NCBI RefSeq assembly: GCF_902859805.1
Contig: NZ_CADIKC010000004.1
Coordinates: 248,001-312,000 of the forward strand
Origin: Paraburkholderia sediminicola
Lineage (GTDB): Bacteria; Pseudomonadota; Gammaproteobacteria; Burkholderiales; Burkholderiaceae
Direction of reading: 5' to 3'
Length of the DNA: 64,000 nucleotides
Shown here: positions 44,041 through 53,097 of the stretch, piece after piece
How positions within the stretch are numbered: the first letter of the stretch is position 1
Layout of the letters: every line of letters starts with the position of its first letter
Program-made: the position numbers and the translations under genes
The notes under the pieces: generated by a model
Database searches by the model: none
Told to the model about the DNA's origin: nothing
The model's input: the letters and a program-made list of their open reading frames with translations, nothing else

Positions 44041-44493
44041 TTACGGCCTGGCCGCAGCGTACTGATCGCGCAGGTCACGCACACGGTCGTGGTTTTGCAG
44101 AACGCCCTGGTACTGACGCTCAACCAGCGTCCGCACGTCCAGCGGCAACTCCTTTTCGAGCGCGTCGTGATAGCGTTTTTTCGCAACGTCTTCGCCCTTT
44201 TCGCATTCGGCGAGGATCTCGTGATCACTGCGATCCGACACGGCCGACTTCACGTCGACCCAGCCGCGATGCAGCGCACCGCTCATACTGCCGCCGGTTT
44301 CAGGCTTGCCGCCCAACGTTTGAACCGCATCCTGCAATTCACGCGCACCACGCGAACAGTCTTCGGCGCGCGACAGAAACAGCGATTTCAGTTGCGCGTC
44401 ATGCGCGTCTTCTGCCGCCTTGCGAAAGCCCTTCTCGCCGTCCTTCGACGTTTCGACCAGATCGTTCAGCACGGAAACAACGTTCGTAGCCAT
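44041..44493 (-). CDS. DUF2383 (PA2169-type) four-helix-bundle protein
   Basis: A 150-residue helical protein related to the ferritin-like PA2169 family: NVVSVLNDLVETSKDGEKGFRKAAEDAHDAQLKSLFLSRAEDCSRGARELQDAV, with the second pair of helices EILAECEKGEDVAKKRYHDALEKELPLDVRTLVERQYQGVLQNHDRVRDLR. The family is of unknown function and is often found with stress genes. GGAGG ribosome site upstream of ATG 44493. An imperfect inverted repeat at about 44531-44557 is in its promoter region. Confidence 0.9.
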   Translation of the reverse strand: MATNVVSVLNDLVETSKDGEKGFRKAAEDAHDAQLKSLFLSRAEDCSRGARELQDAVQTLGGKPETGGSMSGALHRGWVDVKSAVSDRSDHEILAECEKGEDVAKKRYHDALEKELPLDVRTLVERQYQGVLQNHDRVRDLRDQYAAARP

Positions 44494-44625
44494 TCAATAC
44501 CTCCAGGGGTTTCGTTAATCGAGGAATCCGCCGCTACGTACTTCCATGTAGCTACGGGGTTCATATGTCTATGCGCATGAGGCGTGCCCGGCGTGGCCGG
44601 CGTACGAATAGTCCGGCATCAATGC

Positions 44626-44651
44626 AAAACGGCCCGACATTTGCCGGGCCG
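44626..44651 (-). terminator. Terminator after the glycine-zipper gene
   Basis: CGGCCCG / CGGGCCG stem with a short loop; on the minus strand it is followed by TTTT. It lies about 50 bp downstream of the stop codon at 44699. Confidence 0.75.
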
Positions 44652-44698
44652 CTCTGTGGTTTGCAACGTCTTCACTCAAACGAAAACCATCGCCTCAC

Positions 44699-45292
44699 TC
44701 AAGCATGCCGTTCGCTGAATTCGCCGAATTCGTTGAGCGGTTCGGGCGTTTTGAGCGGGTCGAAGTCGGCCCAGCGTCCTTGCTGCCAGCGCCCGCTCGC
44801 GCGTTCGATCGCGAGGCCTCCCGCTTCACGCAATACGCTAGCAGCGTGGAACTGATTGTCGGGCGAAACATGCACGGCAACCAGCACGCCGGAGTCGCGC
44901 ATTTCCTGATGGAAGCGCAAATGGGGGTGGCCGGCCTCGCCCCCTTCACGCGTACGCGCCATCGCCCCGGCAAGAGAGCCGACATATGCGCCGACGCCGG
45001 CCGCGATCAGCGAGACGAGAATCGGCGCCGAAAACGCTGCGAATATCCCGACGCCGACGACGGCCCCCACTACCGCGCCGATCGTCACGCCCATGCCGGC
45101 GCCCTTAGGCGCTTCTCTCGCGCCCGGGTCCGTGCCGGTATCGCCGCCGATCGGATAACGCGCGTGCTGGCCACGCGGATTGACAAAAAACAGCGTGACG
45201 TCTTCTTCGACGAAACCTGCGTTGAAGAGCTTTTGCGCCGCGTCTTCGGCGGCGGGGAAAGTTGTAAACCGTGCTGCGACGATGAGTGACAT
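44699..45292 (-). CDS. Glycine-zipper membrane protein
   Basis: A 197-residue protein. The first 50 residues (VAARFTTFPAAEDAAQKLFNAGFVEEDVTLFFVNPRGQHARY) resemble the heat-shock/general stress GSP17M-like fold. The middle (about 70-115) is a Gly/Ala/Val-rich double membrane helix (GVTIGAVVGAVVGVGIFAAF, GVGAYVGSLAGAMAR), a glycine zipper. The C-terminal part (RFHQEMRDSGVLVAVHV) is soluble. Function unknown; the family is frequent in Burkholderiales stress loci. Confidence 0.82.
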   Translation of the reverse strand: MSLIVAARFTTFPAAEDAAQKLFNAGFVEEDVTLFFVNPRGQHARYPIGGDTGTDPGAREAPKGAGMGVTIGAVVGAVVGVGIFAAFSAPILVSLIAAGVGAYVGSLAGAMARTREGGEAGHPHLRFHQEMRDSGVLVAVHVSPDNQFHAASVLREAGGLAIERASGRWQQGRWADFDPLKTPEPLNEFGEFSERHA

Positions 45293-45390
45293 AAGGCCTC
45301 CTTACATCGTTGAATCGCGTTTTGCGGACCCTGCCGCCGCACGGCATCGCGCTGCAAAAAATACGCGCGGGCAGTAGGCGTGCGCCCGGA

Positions 45391-45693
45391 CTACGCGGCG
45401 GTGCCGCGATCGGGCTCCATGCCTTCCACTCTGAACAGTCCACTATGCAACACTACGCCTTCCCCGGCGCTCTGGTCGAGTGCTTCCGCGCAAACCGAGC
45501 GGATGCGATTGCGCCCCTTGTCGAAAGCGGCCATCAATGTGGATTCGAGCGCGGAATCGGCGCCAAAGTGATCTTCCAGCGCCTCAGCCGTGATTGCGCA
45601 CACAACTGCTTCACCGTCGACGCGCGCCATAAAGCGCACAGTCAGATTCGCTCCGTCGAAGAACGGCTTGTCGTCGGGAAAAGTGATCTGCAT
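45391..45693 (-). CDS. DUF1488 family protein
   Basis: A 100-residue protein starting MQITFPDDKPFFDGANLTVRFMARVDGEAVVCAITAEALEDHFGAD, the standard DUF1488 opening. The start at 45693 is chosen because AGGA lies 9 bases upstream. A longer form starting at 45735 would overlap the DUF4142 gene by 4 bp. Function unknown. Likely in one transcript with the DUF4142 gene. Confidence 0.85.
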   Translation of the reverse strand: MQITFPDDKPFFDGANLTVRFMARVDGEAVVCAITAEALEDHFGADSALESTLMAAFDKGRNRIRSVCAEALDQSAGEGVVLHSGLFRVEGMEPDRGTAA

Positions 45694-45731
45694 AAGAGAA
45701 TCCTCATAGGCCGGCCGGGGCAGGATCGCGT

Positions 45732-46295
45732 TCATGACGCACCTTTCATTGAACCGGCCAGTTGCTGCGCCATCGCGAGGTGATGTTTGATAATCGGCAG
45801 CGCGTGCGCGGCGGCCGCTTTCAACTGCGAATCCGTGCCGCTCCGGCTCTCCTGCTGGAACAGGTCGACCGCTCGTTGATGCGCTTCCACACCGATCTGC
45901 TCGACGTAGGCCTGATCGAATTCGCTGCCCTTGAGCGTCTGCAGTTTGCCGACCAGCGCCGAATCGGCGGCGGGCGCCGTGGCAAACCCCTTCTTCGCGA
46001 CGAGTGCGGTCATGCCGTGCGAGAGTTTCGTATGGTCGGCGATCATTTGCTGCGCGAATTTCTTGACGTGCGGATCACTCGAATTCGTGAGCGCGATTTT
46101 GCTTGCCGCGATTTCGGTGGCGTCGGCCTGCGAGGCATCCTGCACGAACTGCTGGTCCGCCGGCGAGAGCTTCGTGCCGCTCATCGGCGCATCGCTCGCG
46201 GGGGCATCGCTGGCTTGCGCGTAGGCAGCTCCGATCGACGCCGCGCCGAGCCCCAGCGCAATCGCCATCACTTGTACGGAATATCGGCATTTCAT
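45732..46295 (-). CDS. DUF4142 domain secreted protein
   Basis: A 187-residue protein with a signal peptide (MKCRYSVQVMAIALGLGAASIGAAYAQ). The DUF4142 helical domain follows (about 45-185): SPADQQFVQDASQADATEIAASKIALTNSSDPHVKKFAQQMIADHTKLSHGM and the late motif ALPIIKHHLAMAQQL. The fold is a ferritin-like four-helix bundle with the conserved D-H of MIADHTK. Periplasmic, function unknown. Confidence 0.92.
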   Translation of the reverse strand: MKCRYSVQVMAIALGLGAASIGAAYAQASDAPASDAPMSGTKLSPADQQFVQDASQADATEIAASKIALTNSSDPHVKKFAQQMIADHTKLSHGMTALVAKKGFATAPAADSALVGKLQTLKGSEFDQAYVEQIGVEAHQRAVDLFQQESRSGTDSQLKAAAAHALPIIKHHLAMAQQLAGSMKGAS

Positions 46296-46585
46296 ACGTT
46301 TTCTCCCTGATCGACCTGTCTACCGAAGCGGGCTGAGCGACGAGATGCGCTATTTCAGAACCGCTTTAGCGTCCCTGTGCCTTGTGCCTGTCCGTTCGTT
46401 ACGTTCCTGGTCAGCAAAAGACGTGCCCATGCCTGACCGCCGCCCCCAGTGCCCGTAGCAAGACCCGCGAAAACTGTTCCGCCGGCGCAATCCACCATGC
46501 GCAACGCGCGCTGCGGGCATCGCTTTTGCTCACGGCCAGTCATCGGCGCATACGCGCTTCATGCTTGAAACTTCTACCTGCAACC

Positions 46586-47890
46586 ATGGCTGCCACGACC
46601 CATTCGATGCAACGCCGCACGGAACGCACTGGTCGCGAGGACGAGACCGTCGCCCAACAAGCGTCTCCCGCCGACATGCCGCGAGGCTTGCGCCACGCCG
46701 ACGACACCAAACCCGGCTACACACGCAAGCGTGAAAAAGACGGCTTCATCTACGTCGATTCAGGCGGCAAGCGCATCGACGATGAAGATGAAATCAAACG
46801 CATCAATGCCCTCGCCATTCCGCCCGCTTACGAAGACGTCTGGATCTGTCCCGACGCGCGTGGCCATATCCAGGCAACGGGCCGCGACGCACGCGGCCGC
46901 AAGCAATACCGGTATCACCCGCGCTGGCGCGAGACACGCGACGCCGACAAGTACGAACGCATGGCAGAGTTCGGTCGCGCGTTACCGAAAATCCGCGCGC
47001 GCGTCGCACGCGACCTGAAGCTGCCGGGCATGCCGTGCGACAAAGTCGTCGCCGCGATCGTGCAGTTGCTCGATACGACGCTGATTCGCATCGGCAGTGT
47101 GGAATATGCGCGCGAGAACCAGTCGTACGGTTTGACGACGCTGCGCAAGAAGCATGTGAAGATCGAAGCCGGCCAGTTGCGCTTCAAATTTCGCGGCAAA
47201 AGCGGCATCGAGCACGACGTCACCGTGGACAACCCACGCATCAAACGCATCGTGCGCCGCTGCGCCGAACTGCCGGGCCACGACCTGTTCCAGTACCTCG
47301 ACGAAGACGGCACACGCCGCACGGTCGGGTCAGCCGACATCAACGACTATCTGCGCCGCGCGAGCGACGCCGACTTCACCGCGAAGGACTATCGGACGTG
47401 GGCCGGCAGCGTCTACGCGTTGGCCGCGCTGCGGCGGCTGGTGTGCAGCAGCGCAACGGAGGCGCGCCGGCATGTCGTTGCGACCGTCAAGGATGTGGCG
47501 GCGTTATTGCGCAATACCCCCGCGGTTTGCCGGCGCTGCTACATCCATCCGGCGGTGATCAGTGCGTTCGAGGCGGCGGAGTTGCAGAGCTTGCCACCCG
47601 GTCAGGCACGCCGTGGATTGAAAGTGGACGAAGTGGCGTTTGCCGCGCTGCTTGCTCATGCGGAAAAACGTGCGGCGAAGCTGGCGCGCACGGCCGGAGC
47701 CAAGGGCCGCAAGGTACGTGAGACGGCGGTGACGGACAGCATCAACGGCTCGCTCACCAGCCTGTTGAGAAAATCGCGCGTAGTGGCGCGTAAGGACGCC
47801 GTGGCGAAGTCCGGCACGCAAACCGCACGACGGTCGGCTGCGTCGCGAGAGGTCGCCGCATCGCGTGACGTCAAGCACGCGGCTCGCTGA
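46586..47890 (+). CDS. DNA topoisomerase IB (poxvirus-type)
   Basis: A 434-residue bacterial type IB topoisomerase, which relaxes supercoils by a 3'-phosphotyrosine intermediate. The N-terminal domain YTRKREKDGFIYVDSGGKRIDDEDEIKRINALAIPPAYEDVWI is followed by the catalytic region. RYHPRWRETRD, LLDTTLIRIGSVEYARENQSYGLTTLRKKHV, KSGIEHDV and TAKDYRTWAGSVYAL carry the Arg/Lys/His set, and NTPAVCRRCYIHPAV carries the catalytic Tyr. A basic C-tail of about 70 residues is present. The start ATG 46586 is chosen; the upstream sequence in frame does not look like protein. Confidence 0.92.
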   Translation: MAATTHSMQRRTERTGREDETVAQQASPADMPRGLRHADDTKPGYTRKREKDGFIYVDSGGKRIDDEDEIKRINALAIPPAYEDVWICPDARGHIQATGRDARGRKQYRYHPRWRETRDADKYERMAEFGRALPKIRARVARDLKLPGMPCDKVVAAIVQLLDTTLIRIGSVEYARENQSYGLTTLRKKHVKIEAGQLRFKFRGKSGIEHDVTVDNPRIKRIVRRCAELPGHDLFQYLDEDGTRRTVGSADINDYLRRASDADFTAKDYRTWAGSVYALAALRRLVCSSATEARRHVVATVKDVAALLRNTPAVCRRCYIHPAVISAFEAAELQSLPPGQARRGLKVDEVAFAALLAHAEKRAAKLARTAGAKGRKVRETAVTDSINGSLTSLLRKSRVVARKDAVAKSGTQTARRSAASREVAASRDVKHAAR

Positions 47891-47924
47891 GCAAAACTGA
47901 AGATCGCGGATCTTAGATCTGGCC

Positions 47925-48200
47925 TTATTGACTGGCGCCGGAGGCCGCTGAGGCCGCGCCCGGCATACTCGCCGCTTCGGTGGCCGCAGCGGCCGCCGCG
48001 CCGCTGCTCGTATCCGCCATGCTGCCGGTGGCGGCGTTGCCGTTCATTACCCCACTACTGGCCAGCGCGGAACTGGCGGCAGTGGACGTATCCGCACCAG
48101 TGCTATCGGAACGTTTGCAGCCTGCGGCAGCGGTCAATAACACCACCGCCGCCACGATGAGCGCCTGCTTGCTCGCGCTCTGTCTGGATAGATAGTTCAT
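47925..48200 (-). CDS. Small low-complexity lipoprotein
   Basis: A 91-residue protein: MNYLSRQSASKQALIVAAVVLLTAAAGCKRSD with the lipobox TAAAGC, then an Ala/Ser/Thr-rich tail. It is expected to be a small lipoprotein in the cell envelope. No family recognised. It is convergent with the topoisomerase gene and precedes no other gene on its strand within 80 bp. Confidence 0.7.
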   Translation of the reverse strand: MNYLSRQSASKQALIVAAVVLLTAAAGCKRSDSTGADTSTAASSALASSGVMNGNAATGSMADTSSGAAAAAATEAASMPGAASAASGASQ

Positions 48201-48288
48201 CTTTCTCCTCCCTCATCGGACAGGTGAATCCTCGACCGCAGGATGCGAGCTCGGATTCGCCTGTCATCGCTGTCATTCATCGCCTGCG

Positions 48289-48579
48289 TTATTGGCCGTT
48301 CGTGCCGCTGCTTGCGTCCGCACCCGACGTATTGGTCGAATCGCTCATCGGTTTCTTCGTCTTCGCCTTCGACTTGGACATGTGATGCATTTTCGAGCCA
48401 CCGGCACTCATCGCCCCCGTAGTCGCCCCTGCGGATGCCGCATCATGTGCGGCGTTGTTGCCCGAGCCAGCGGATCCGCCTCCGCCCGCGCCGCCGTTAC
48501 CGTTGCCGCCCGCTTGCGCGAAAGCGGCGCCTGACATCGCGACCAATGCCGACACTAGCAATGCCTTTGAATAGTTCAT
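48289..48579 (-). CDS. Small low-complexity secreted protein
   Basis: A 96-residue protein starting MNYSKALLVSALVAMSGAAFAQAGG (signal peptide cleaved after AFA). The mature part is Gly/Ala/Ser/Asn-rich with a Lys-rich stretch (KMHHMSKSKAKTKK). GGGAG ribosome site upstream of ATG 48579. Function unknown; it shares amino-acid style with the lipoprotein next to it. Confidence 0.68.
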   Translation of the reverse strand: MNYSKALLVSALVAMSGAAFAQAGGNGNGGAGGGGSAGSGNNAAHDAASAGATTGAMSAGGSKMHHMSKSKAKTKKPMSDSTNTSGADASSGTNGQ

Positions 48580-48990
48580 TGAAATCTCCCTAAGTGAATG
48601 GACGGCGTTTGCCGCTTGCAGCGCGAGCTTGTCCAATCCGTGCTGTTGCTCGATTCAGGCTTCGGCGTTGCCGCTCGAGATGAGCGCAGGGACTCATGCT
48701 GTCGGCGAAAGGCGCAGCAAGGGCTATGCCGCGCGATCCATTCATGACCGGGCTGAGCATTCCAACGGGCTCCGTCGCACGGTTTCAGTTGTCCTCGCCG
48801 ATACTGACCAAACTATTTCAAACGCTCAGCACCTTTTACGTGCCGCTTATGTGCTGCTTAAGCGCATCGTCGGACGCATCGTTCGACCGAAGCCCGCGCC
48901 GCACCAATACCGCCTATAAAGCAGTGCCGAAAATCGAAGGAACGCCGGTTGCTCAGTTCTCCCTACATCGAACCGGTAAGGAGAAACATC
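48580..48990. other. Divergent promoter region, no supported gene
   Basis: The 411-bp gap between a minus-strand secreted-protein gene and the plus-strand PRC-barrel gene holds their promoters. Frames inside it look like chance. Confidence 0.5.
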
Positions 48991-49518
48991 ATGATCAACC
49001 AGACACAAACCCAAGGCGGCATGCGGCAGGGCCAAGGTGCGCGTATCGTCGGCAAAGGCAGCGCGAGCGCCGACGGTCCCGGCCCGGACGTCATGGCGGC
49101 GGCCACCCTCGATGGCGACAAAGTGATCAGCAGCGATGGCGAAGACATCGGCAAGATCAAGGACATCATGCTCGACGTCGGCTCTGGCCGTATCGCCTAC
49201 GCGGTGCTGTCGAGCGGCGGCTTTCTCGGCATTGGTGACAAACTGCTGGCGATTCCGTGGAGCGCCCTCACGCTCGATACACAAGAGAAGTGTTTCGTCC
49301 TCGACATGATCGCCGAGCGCGTGAAAAACGCACCGGGCTTCGACAAGGACCACTGGCCTGCCATGGCGGACCAGACATGGGCCACGTCGGTACATCAGTA
49401 CTACGGCAGCGAGCCCTACTGGGGGCGTGATCCGTATGACCGGCGCGACGACCTGGGCGTTGGCGACATTCCCGCAGGCTCGTCGGATGCACCGGAGGCC
49501 GGCGGGCTGAAGCTGTAG
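48991..49518 (+). CDS. PRC-barrel domain protein
   Basis: A 175-residue protein with one PRC-barrel-type domain (about 30-105): AATLDGDKVISSDGEDIGKIKDIMLDVGSGRIAYAVLSSGGFLGIGDKLLAIPWSALTLDTQEKCFVLD. The N-tail is Gly-rich and the C-tail (YGSEPYWGRDPYDRRDD) is acidic. Similar proteins appear in Burkholderiales stress loci and are of unknown function. Start ATG 48991 has AAGGAG 7 bases before it. It is followed by an antiporter gene. Confidence 0.9.
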   Translation: MINQTQTQGGMRQGQGARIVGKGSASADGPGPDVMAAATLDGDKVISSDGEDIGKIKDIMLDVGSGRIAYAVLSSGGFLGIGDKLLAIPWSALTLDTQEKCFVLDMIAERVKNAPGFDKDHWPAMADQTWATSVHQYYGSEPYWGRDPYDRRDDLGVGDIPAGSSDAPEAGGLKL

Positions 49519-49646
49519 ATCCAGCTTCAGATCCTGTCATTCGCACACAGGTTGCGGACAGATCCGGCTCCCTGTTTCGAGCCGAATCTGCCGTGATGTG
49601 CCGGCCGCGCATGCCTCACCCGCATGCCGGCCCCAACCGGATCCTC

Positions 49647-50981
49647 ATGCACGAAACACTGTGGTTTCTCATCGTCGGCGTCGTGCTTGTTTTTATGGGC
49701 GTGGCAGCGACGACGCTGCGGCGCCTGCCCGTTAGCGCCGCCATGTTCTACCTCGCGATCGGCTACGCCCTCGGGCCGTCCGGCATCGACCTGTTGCGCC
49801 TCGATATCGTCGCCGATGCACATTTGCTGCGAATCGTCACCGAAGTCGCGCTGCTGGTCTCCCTGTTCGCCATCGGCCTGCGTTTGCGGCTCGGCGTATT
49901 CGAGAAGCTCTGGACCGTGCCGCTGCGCCTCGGCTTCCTCGCCATGCTGGCGACCATTCCGCTGCTCACGCTGTTCGGCGTCTACGTATTGCATCTTGGC
50001 TGGGGGCCCTCGCTGCTGCTCGCGGCAATCCTCGCCCCGACCGATCCGGTGCTGGCCCATGACGTCCAGGTGCACAATCCCGGCGACCACGACCTGCTGC
50101 GCTTCGCGCTCTCCGGCGAAGGCGGCCTGAACGACGGCGTCGCACTCCCCTTCGTCATGCTCGGCCTCGCGATATGCGCGGCGCCTGCCGCTCCAGTCGG
50201 CGACGTACTGAGTTTCCAGCTCGCCGGCAGCATCGTATGGGGCGTGGTCGGCGCAATCGCGATCGGCGGCCTGCTCGGCTGGGTCACGACGCATACCGTT
50301 ACCTGGCTGCGTACGCGCCATGCGCAGGCGCTCGGTCTGGAGGGCTTCTTCGCGTTGGGCCTGATCGAACTCTCGTTTGGCGCCGCGCAACTCGTACATA
50401 CGTACGGCTTTCTGGCGGTGTTTGCCGCGGGCGTCGCGATGCGCCGCGCCGAGCATCGCGCGAGCGGCGGCGCTTCACCTCGCGAGGCGATCGGCACGGT
50501 CGATTCCGAAGACGTCGAAGCAACCGCGGCAAACCCGAGCAAAGCCCACGCGTTTATGACGGAGTCGGTGATGGGCTTCACGATCGAACTCGAACGCATC
50601 GCCGAGGTGGCGGTGATGGCGATGGTCGGCAATGTGCTCGCCACGTTGCAAGCACCGCTTTTCACCTGGCAGACAGCCGCACTCACGGTCGCTCTGTTCG
50701 TGCTCGTACGGCCGGTGTCAGTCGAATTGTCACTGCTGGGGTCGAGCGCGACGCCCGCACAGCGGCGTTTGATGAGCTGGTTCGGCATCCGCGGCATCGG
50801 TTCGTTTTACTACCTCGCATACGCGCTCGAACACGGTGCCGCGTCCGACGTCGTGCCGCTGGTGCCCCTCGCGCTGGCAGTCGTTGCGGCTTCGGTCGTG
50901 ATTCACGGCGTCTCGGCTACGCCTCTGATGAGCTGGTACCACAGCCTGCGCAGCAGCGAAAAGCAGGATGTCCGCCGTTGA
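49647..50981 (+). CDS. CPA1-type cation:proton antiporter
   Basis: A 444-residue membrane protein of the monovalent cation:proton antiporter-1 (NhaP) family. Hydrophobic helices begin at TLWFLIVGVVLVFMGV. The family landmarks LGPSGIDLLRL, APTDPVLAHDVQVHNPGDHDLLRFALSGEGGLNDGVALPF (the helix-5 acidic ion site) and WFGIRGIGSFYYLAYAL are present. It exchanges Na+ or K+ for H+. The start ATG 49647 is not firmly fixed; longer forms are possible. The next gene overlaps by 14 bp, so translation is coupled. Confidence 0.9.
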   Translation: MHETLWFLIVGVVLVFMGVAATTLRRLPVSAAMFYLAIGYALGPSGIDLLRLDIVADAHLLRIVTEVALLVSLFAIGLRLRLGVFEKLWTVPLRLGFLAMLATIPLLTLFGVYVLHLGWGPSLLLAAILAPTDPVLAHDVQVHNPGDHDLLRFALSGEGGLNDGVALPFVMLGLAICAAPAAPVGDVLSFQLAGSIVWGVVGAIAIGGLLGWVTTHTVTWLRTRHAQALGLEGFFALGLIELSFGAAQLVHTYGFLAVFAAGVAMRRAEHRASGGASPREAIGTVDSEDVEATAANPSKAHAFMTESVMGFTIELERIAEVAVMAMVGNVLATLQAPLFTWQTAALTVALFVLVRPVSVELSLLGSSATPAQRRLMSWFGIRGIGSFYYLAYALEHGAASDVVPLVPLALAVVAASVVIHGVSATPLMSWYHSLRSSEKQDVRR

Positions 50982-51600
50982 CTCGCTAGAATACGAATCC
51001 CTCGTGCTGCGACAAGCTCCTCCCCATTCGATGACCGCTCCCGACGAATCAAGACGTGAAGCGCGGACGAACGCCGCCAATTCGCTGTTCGCTTTTCTTA
51101 AGGCGCTGCCGCTGGGCGACCGGCTGGCCGAAGGCAGCGTGATGGCCGCGCAGGCGGTGGCCGGCGCCAGCCTCGCCTTCGTGATCGGCCGTTGGCTGCA
51201 TACGGAGCAAGCCTTCTGGGCTGCGATCACAGCGATTGCGGTCAGCCAGCACAGTTATATCGACACCCGCAATCTGTCGCGTGATCAGTTCATCGGTGCG
51301 ATGGTCGGGGCCGTTTGCGGGCTTGTCGGCGCGACCCTTGGCGGTGGCTATCTTGCCGCTTACGCGGCCACGGTTGCCGCGGCGATCGTGATCTGCTGGG
51401 TGGTCAACGTGGGCAGCGCCGCGCGTCTGGGCGGCATTACGGCGACCATCATGCTGCTGGTGCCGGGCGTCGGTTCGCCGTGGGACAGGGCCTTGCTGCG
51501 CCTCGGCGAAGTGACGTTGGGCACCGTCTGCGCGCTGCTGGTGACCTTGATCATGTCGCGGATAGAGAAGCACTGGTTCGGCCGCCCCGATAAAGCCTAG
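50968..51600 (+). CDS. FUSC-family membrane protein (short)
   Basis: A 210-residue protein with about six hydrophobic segments (LAEGSVMAAQAVAGASLAFVIG, FWAAITAIAVSQHSYIDTRNLSRDQFIGAMVGAVCGLVGA, LAAYAATVAAAIVICWVVNVG). It contains the FUSC signature R-x-R-D...G-x-G-A-G-x-x-x-A-like stretch DTRNLSRDQFIGAMVGAV. FUSC domains occur in aromatic acid exporters; this is only the membrane domain. The start is in the end of the antiporter gene; a start at 51031 is possible. The stop overlaps the AraC gene by 4 bp in convergent direction. Confidence 0.8.
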   Translation: MSAVDSLEYESLVLRQAPPHSMTAPDESRREARTNAANSLFAFLKALPLGDRLAEGSVMAAQAVAGASLAFVIGRWLHTEQAFWAAITAIAVSQHSYIDTRNLSRDQFIGAMVGAVCGLVGATLGGGYLAAYAATVAAAIVICWVVNVGSAARLGGITATIMLLVPGVGSPWDRALLRLGEVTLGTVCALLVTLIMSRIEKHWFGRPDKA

Positions 51601-52538
51601 CCGGATTCCTGGTCGTTCTCTTGCGGTTGACGCCGGTAACGTCCCGGCGTCGCGCCGACGCTCTGCTGAAACGCCTTGCCGAAGGCGGCTTCCGATTGAT
51701 ACCCCACGGCCTCGCCGATCTCCGCGGCGCTGCGCTGCGTGCGTAGCAGCAGATCGCACGCGATCGTCATACGAATCTGCGTGAGGAAGTCCATCACCGT
51801 CATACCCGCGCGCTCGTTGAAATGGCGTGCGTAAGTCGCGCGGGACATCGCCGCGCGTTCGCCGAGCTCGGCTATCGTCCACGCCCGTTCGGGGGCGCTC
51901 AGCATGCTCTGCACGGACGCACCCAGACGCGCATCGGCCAGCAGCGCCAGCACGCCTGCGCCCGATGCATTCCGTTCGCCATGCACGCGCAAGGCCATCG
52001 CGAAGAGCGCGTGGCTCAATGCCGTGACGATCGCGAGCGCGCCGGGCTGACGTTGTTCGGCTTCGGTTCGCATTAGCGCGATCACCGTCTGCAACGCGCC
52101 GAGCGTTTGCACGCCGCCGAGCGATACATGCAAGGGATCCGGCAGCGCGTTGAGCAGCAACGCCGAGGAGCCGGGCGCGTAGACGAACCGGCCGCATAGA
52201 AGATCGAGATCGGCACTGCCCGGGTGCTCACCATTGCGGCGCAACGGCAGCATGCCGTCATGACTCAACGTCAGCGGCGCGGTGGCCGTTGCCCGCCCGA
52301 TATCGCGCACCCGATGCGCGGCGCCACGCGGGAACAGCATGAAATCCCCCGCGTGCAGCGCAAGCTGCGCGCCACCCGCAGTCTCAACGACGCATTCGCC
52401 GTCCAGCACCAGATGAAACGGTGCAATGCCGGCCTCCATCGGCGTGTGATCGATGTCGAAGCCCCCAGTGAGCAGGCAACGCAGATCGAGGCTGGCTTGC
52501 GGCCGGGCGAGGTCGATCAGTCGGCTGAGCGTATCCAT
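51597..52538 (-). CDS. AraC-family transcriptional regulator
   Basis: A 313-residue regulator with a cupin-type N-terminal ligand domain (about 1-170; VLDGECVVETAGGAQLALHAGDFMLFPRGAAHRV) and a C-terminal AraC double HTH (about 205-305; AMSRATYARHFNERAGMTVMDFLTQIRMTIACDLLLRTQRSAAEIGEAVGYQSEAAFGKAFQQSVGATPGRYRR). It is divergent from the AhpD-like gene (117 bp between starts), which is its likely target. Confidence 0.9.
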   Translation of the reverse strand: MDTLSRLIDLARPQASLDLRCLLTGGFDIDHTPMEAGIAPFHLVLDGECVVETAGGAQLALHAGDFMLFPRGAAHRVRDIGRATATAPLTLSHDGMLPLRRNGEHPGSADLDLLCGRFVYAPGSSALLLNALPDPLHVSLGGVQTLGALQTVIALMRTEAEQRQPGALAIVTALSHALFAMALRVHGERNASGAGVLALLADARLGASVQSMLSAPERAWTIAELGERAAMSRATYARHFNERAGMTVMDFLTQIRMTIACDLLLRTQRSAAEIGEAVGYQSEAAFGKAFQQSVGATPGRYRRQPQENDQESG

Positions 52539-52655
52539 GAGACGGTCGCGCTAAAAGTTGAGCGAATCGAGTATTCAGGATATCGCGGCACAGCGCAATA
52601 CTTTGCCTAACGACACCGGCACCCGCCGGGGCGTCACAAACCAAGGAGCACTGTC

Positions 52656-53012
52656 ATGTTGAACTGGATCGACTACCGCAAAGAACTGTTCGGCCGCATC
52701 GGCGAAATCGCCAAACTGTCGCCGGATACGGTGAAGGCCTATCAGACCATGTCGAGCGCGGGCCAGAAGGCCGACCTTCTCGGCGCGAAGACGCGCGAGC
52801 TGATTTCGCTCGCGGTGGCCGTGAGCTTGCGATGCGACGGCTGTATTACCGTGCACACCGCTGAAGCGCTGAAACACGGCGCGACACGTGAAGAGATCGC
52901 CGAAGCGCTCGGCGTGGCAGTCGCGATGAACGCGGGCGCGACCATGGTGTACTCGGCACGCACGATGGACGCCGTCGCCGCTTATCAGGCGGACAGCAAG
53001 CCAGCAGCGTGA
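52656..53012 (+). CDS. AhpD-like carboxymuconolactone decarboxylase family protein
   Basis: A 118-residue CMD/AhpD-fold protein. The redox motif CDGCITVH (Cys-x2-Cys-x3-His) lies in LRCDGCITVHTAEALKHGATREEIAEALGVAVAMNAG, as in AhpD and other thiol-active members. Likely a peroxidase-type or alkylhydroperoxidase-like protein of the cytoplasm. It is controlled in all probability by the divergent AraC regulator. Confidence 0.9.
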   Translation: MLNWIDYRKELFGRIGEIAKLSPDTVKAYQTMSSAGQKADLLGAKTRELISLAVAVSLRCDGCITVHTAEALKHGATREEIAEALGVAVAMNAGATMVYSARTMDAVAAYQADSKPAA

Positions 53013-53097
53013 GGCGCGCGGTGTAGCGACGTGATGGCACGCCGTTACACCATTCACCCACGACTTATCCGGCGCGCGCCGCAGCCCGCACCTGGCG

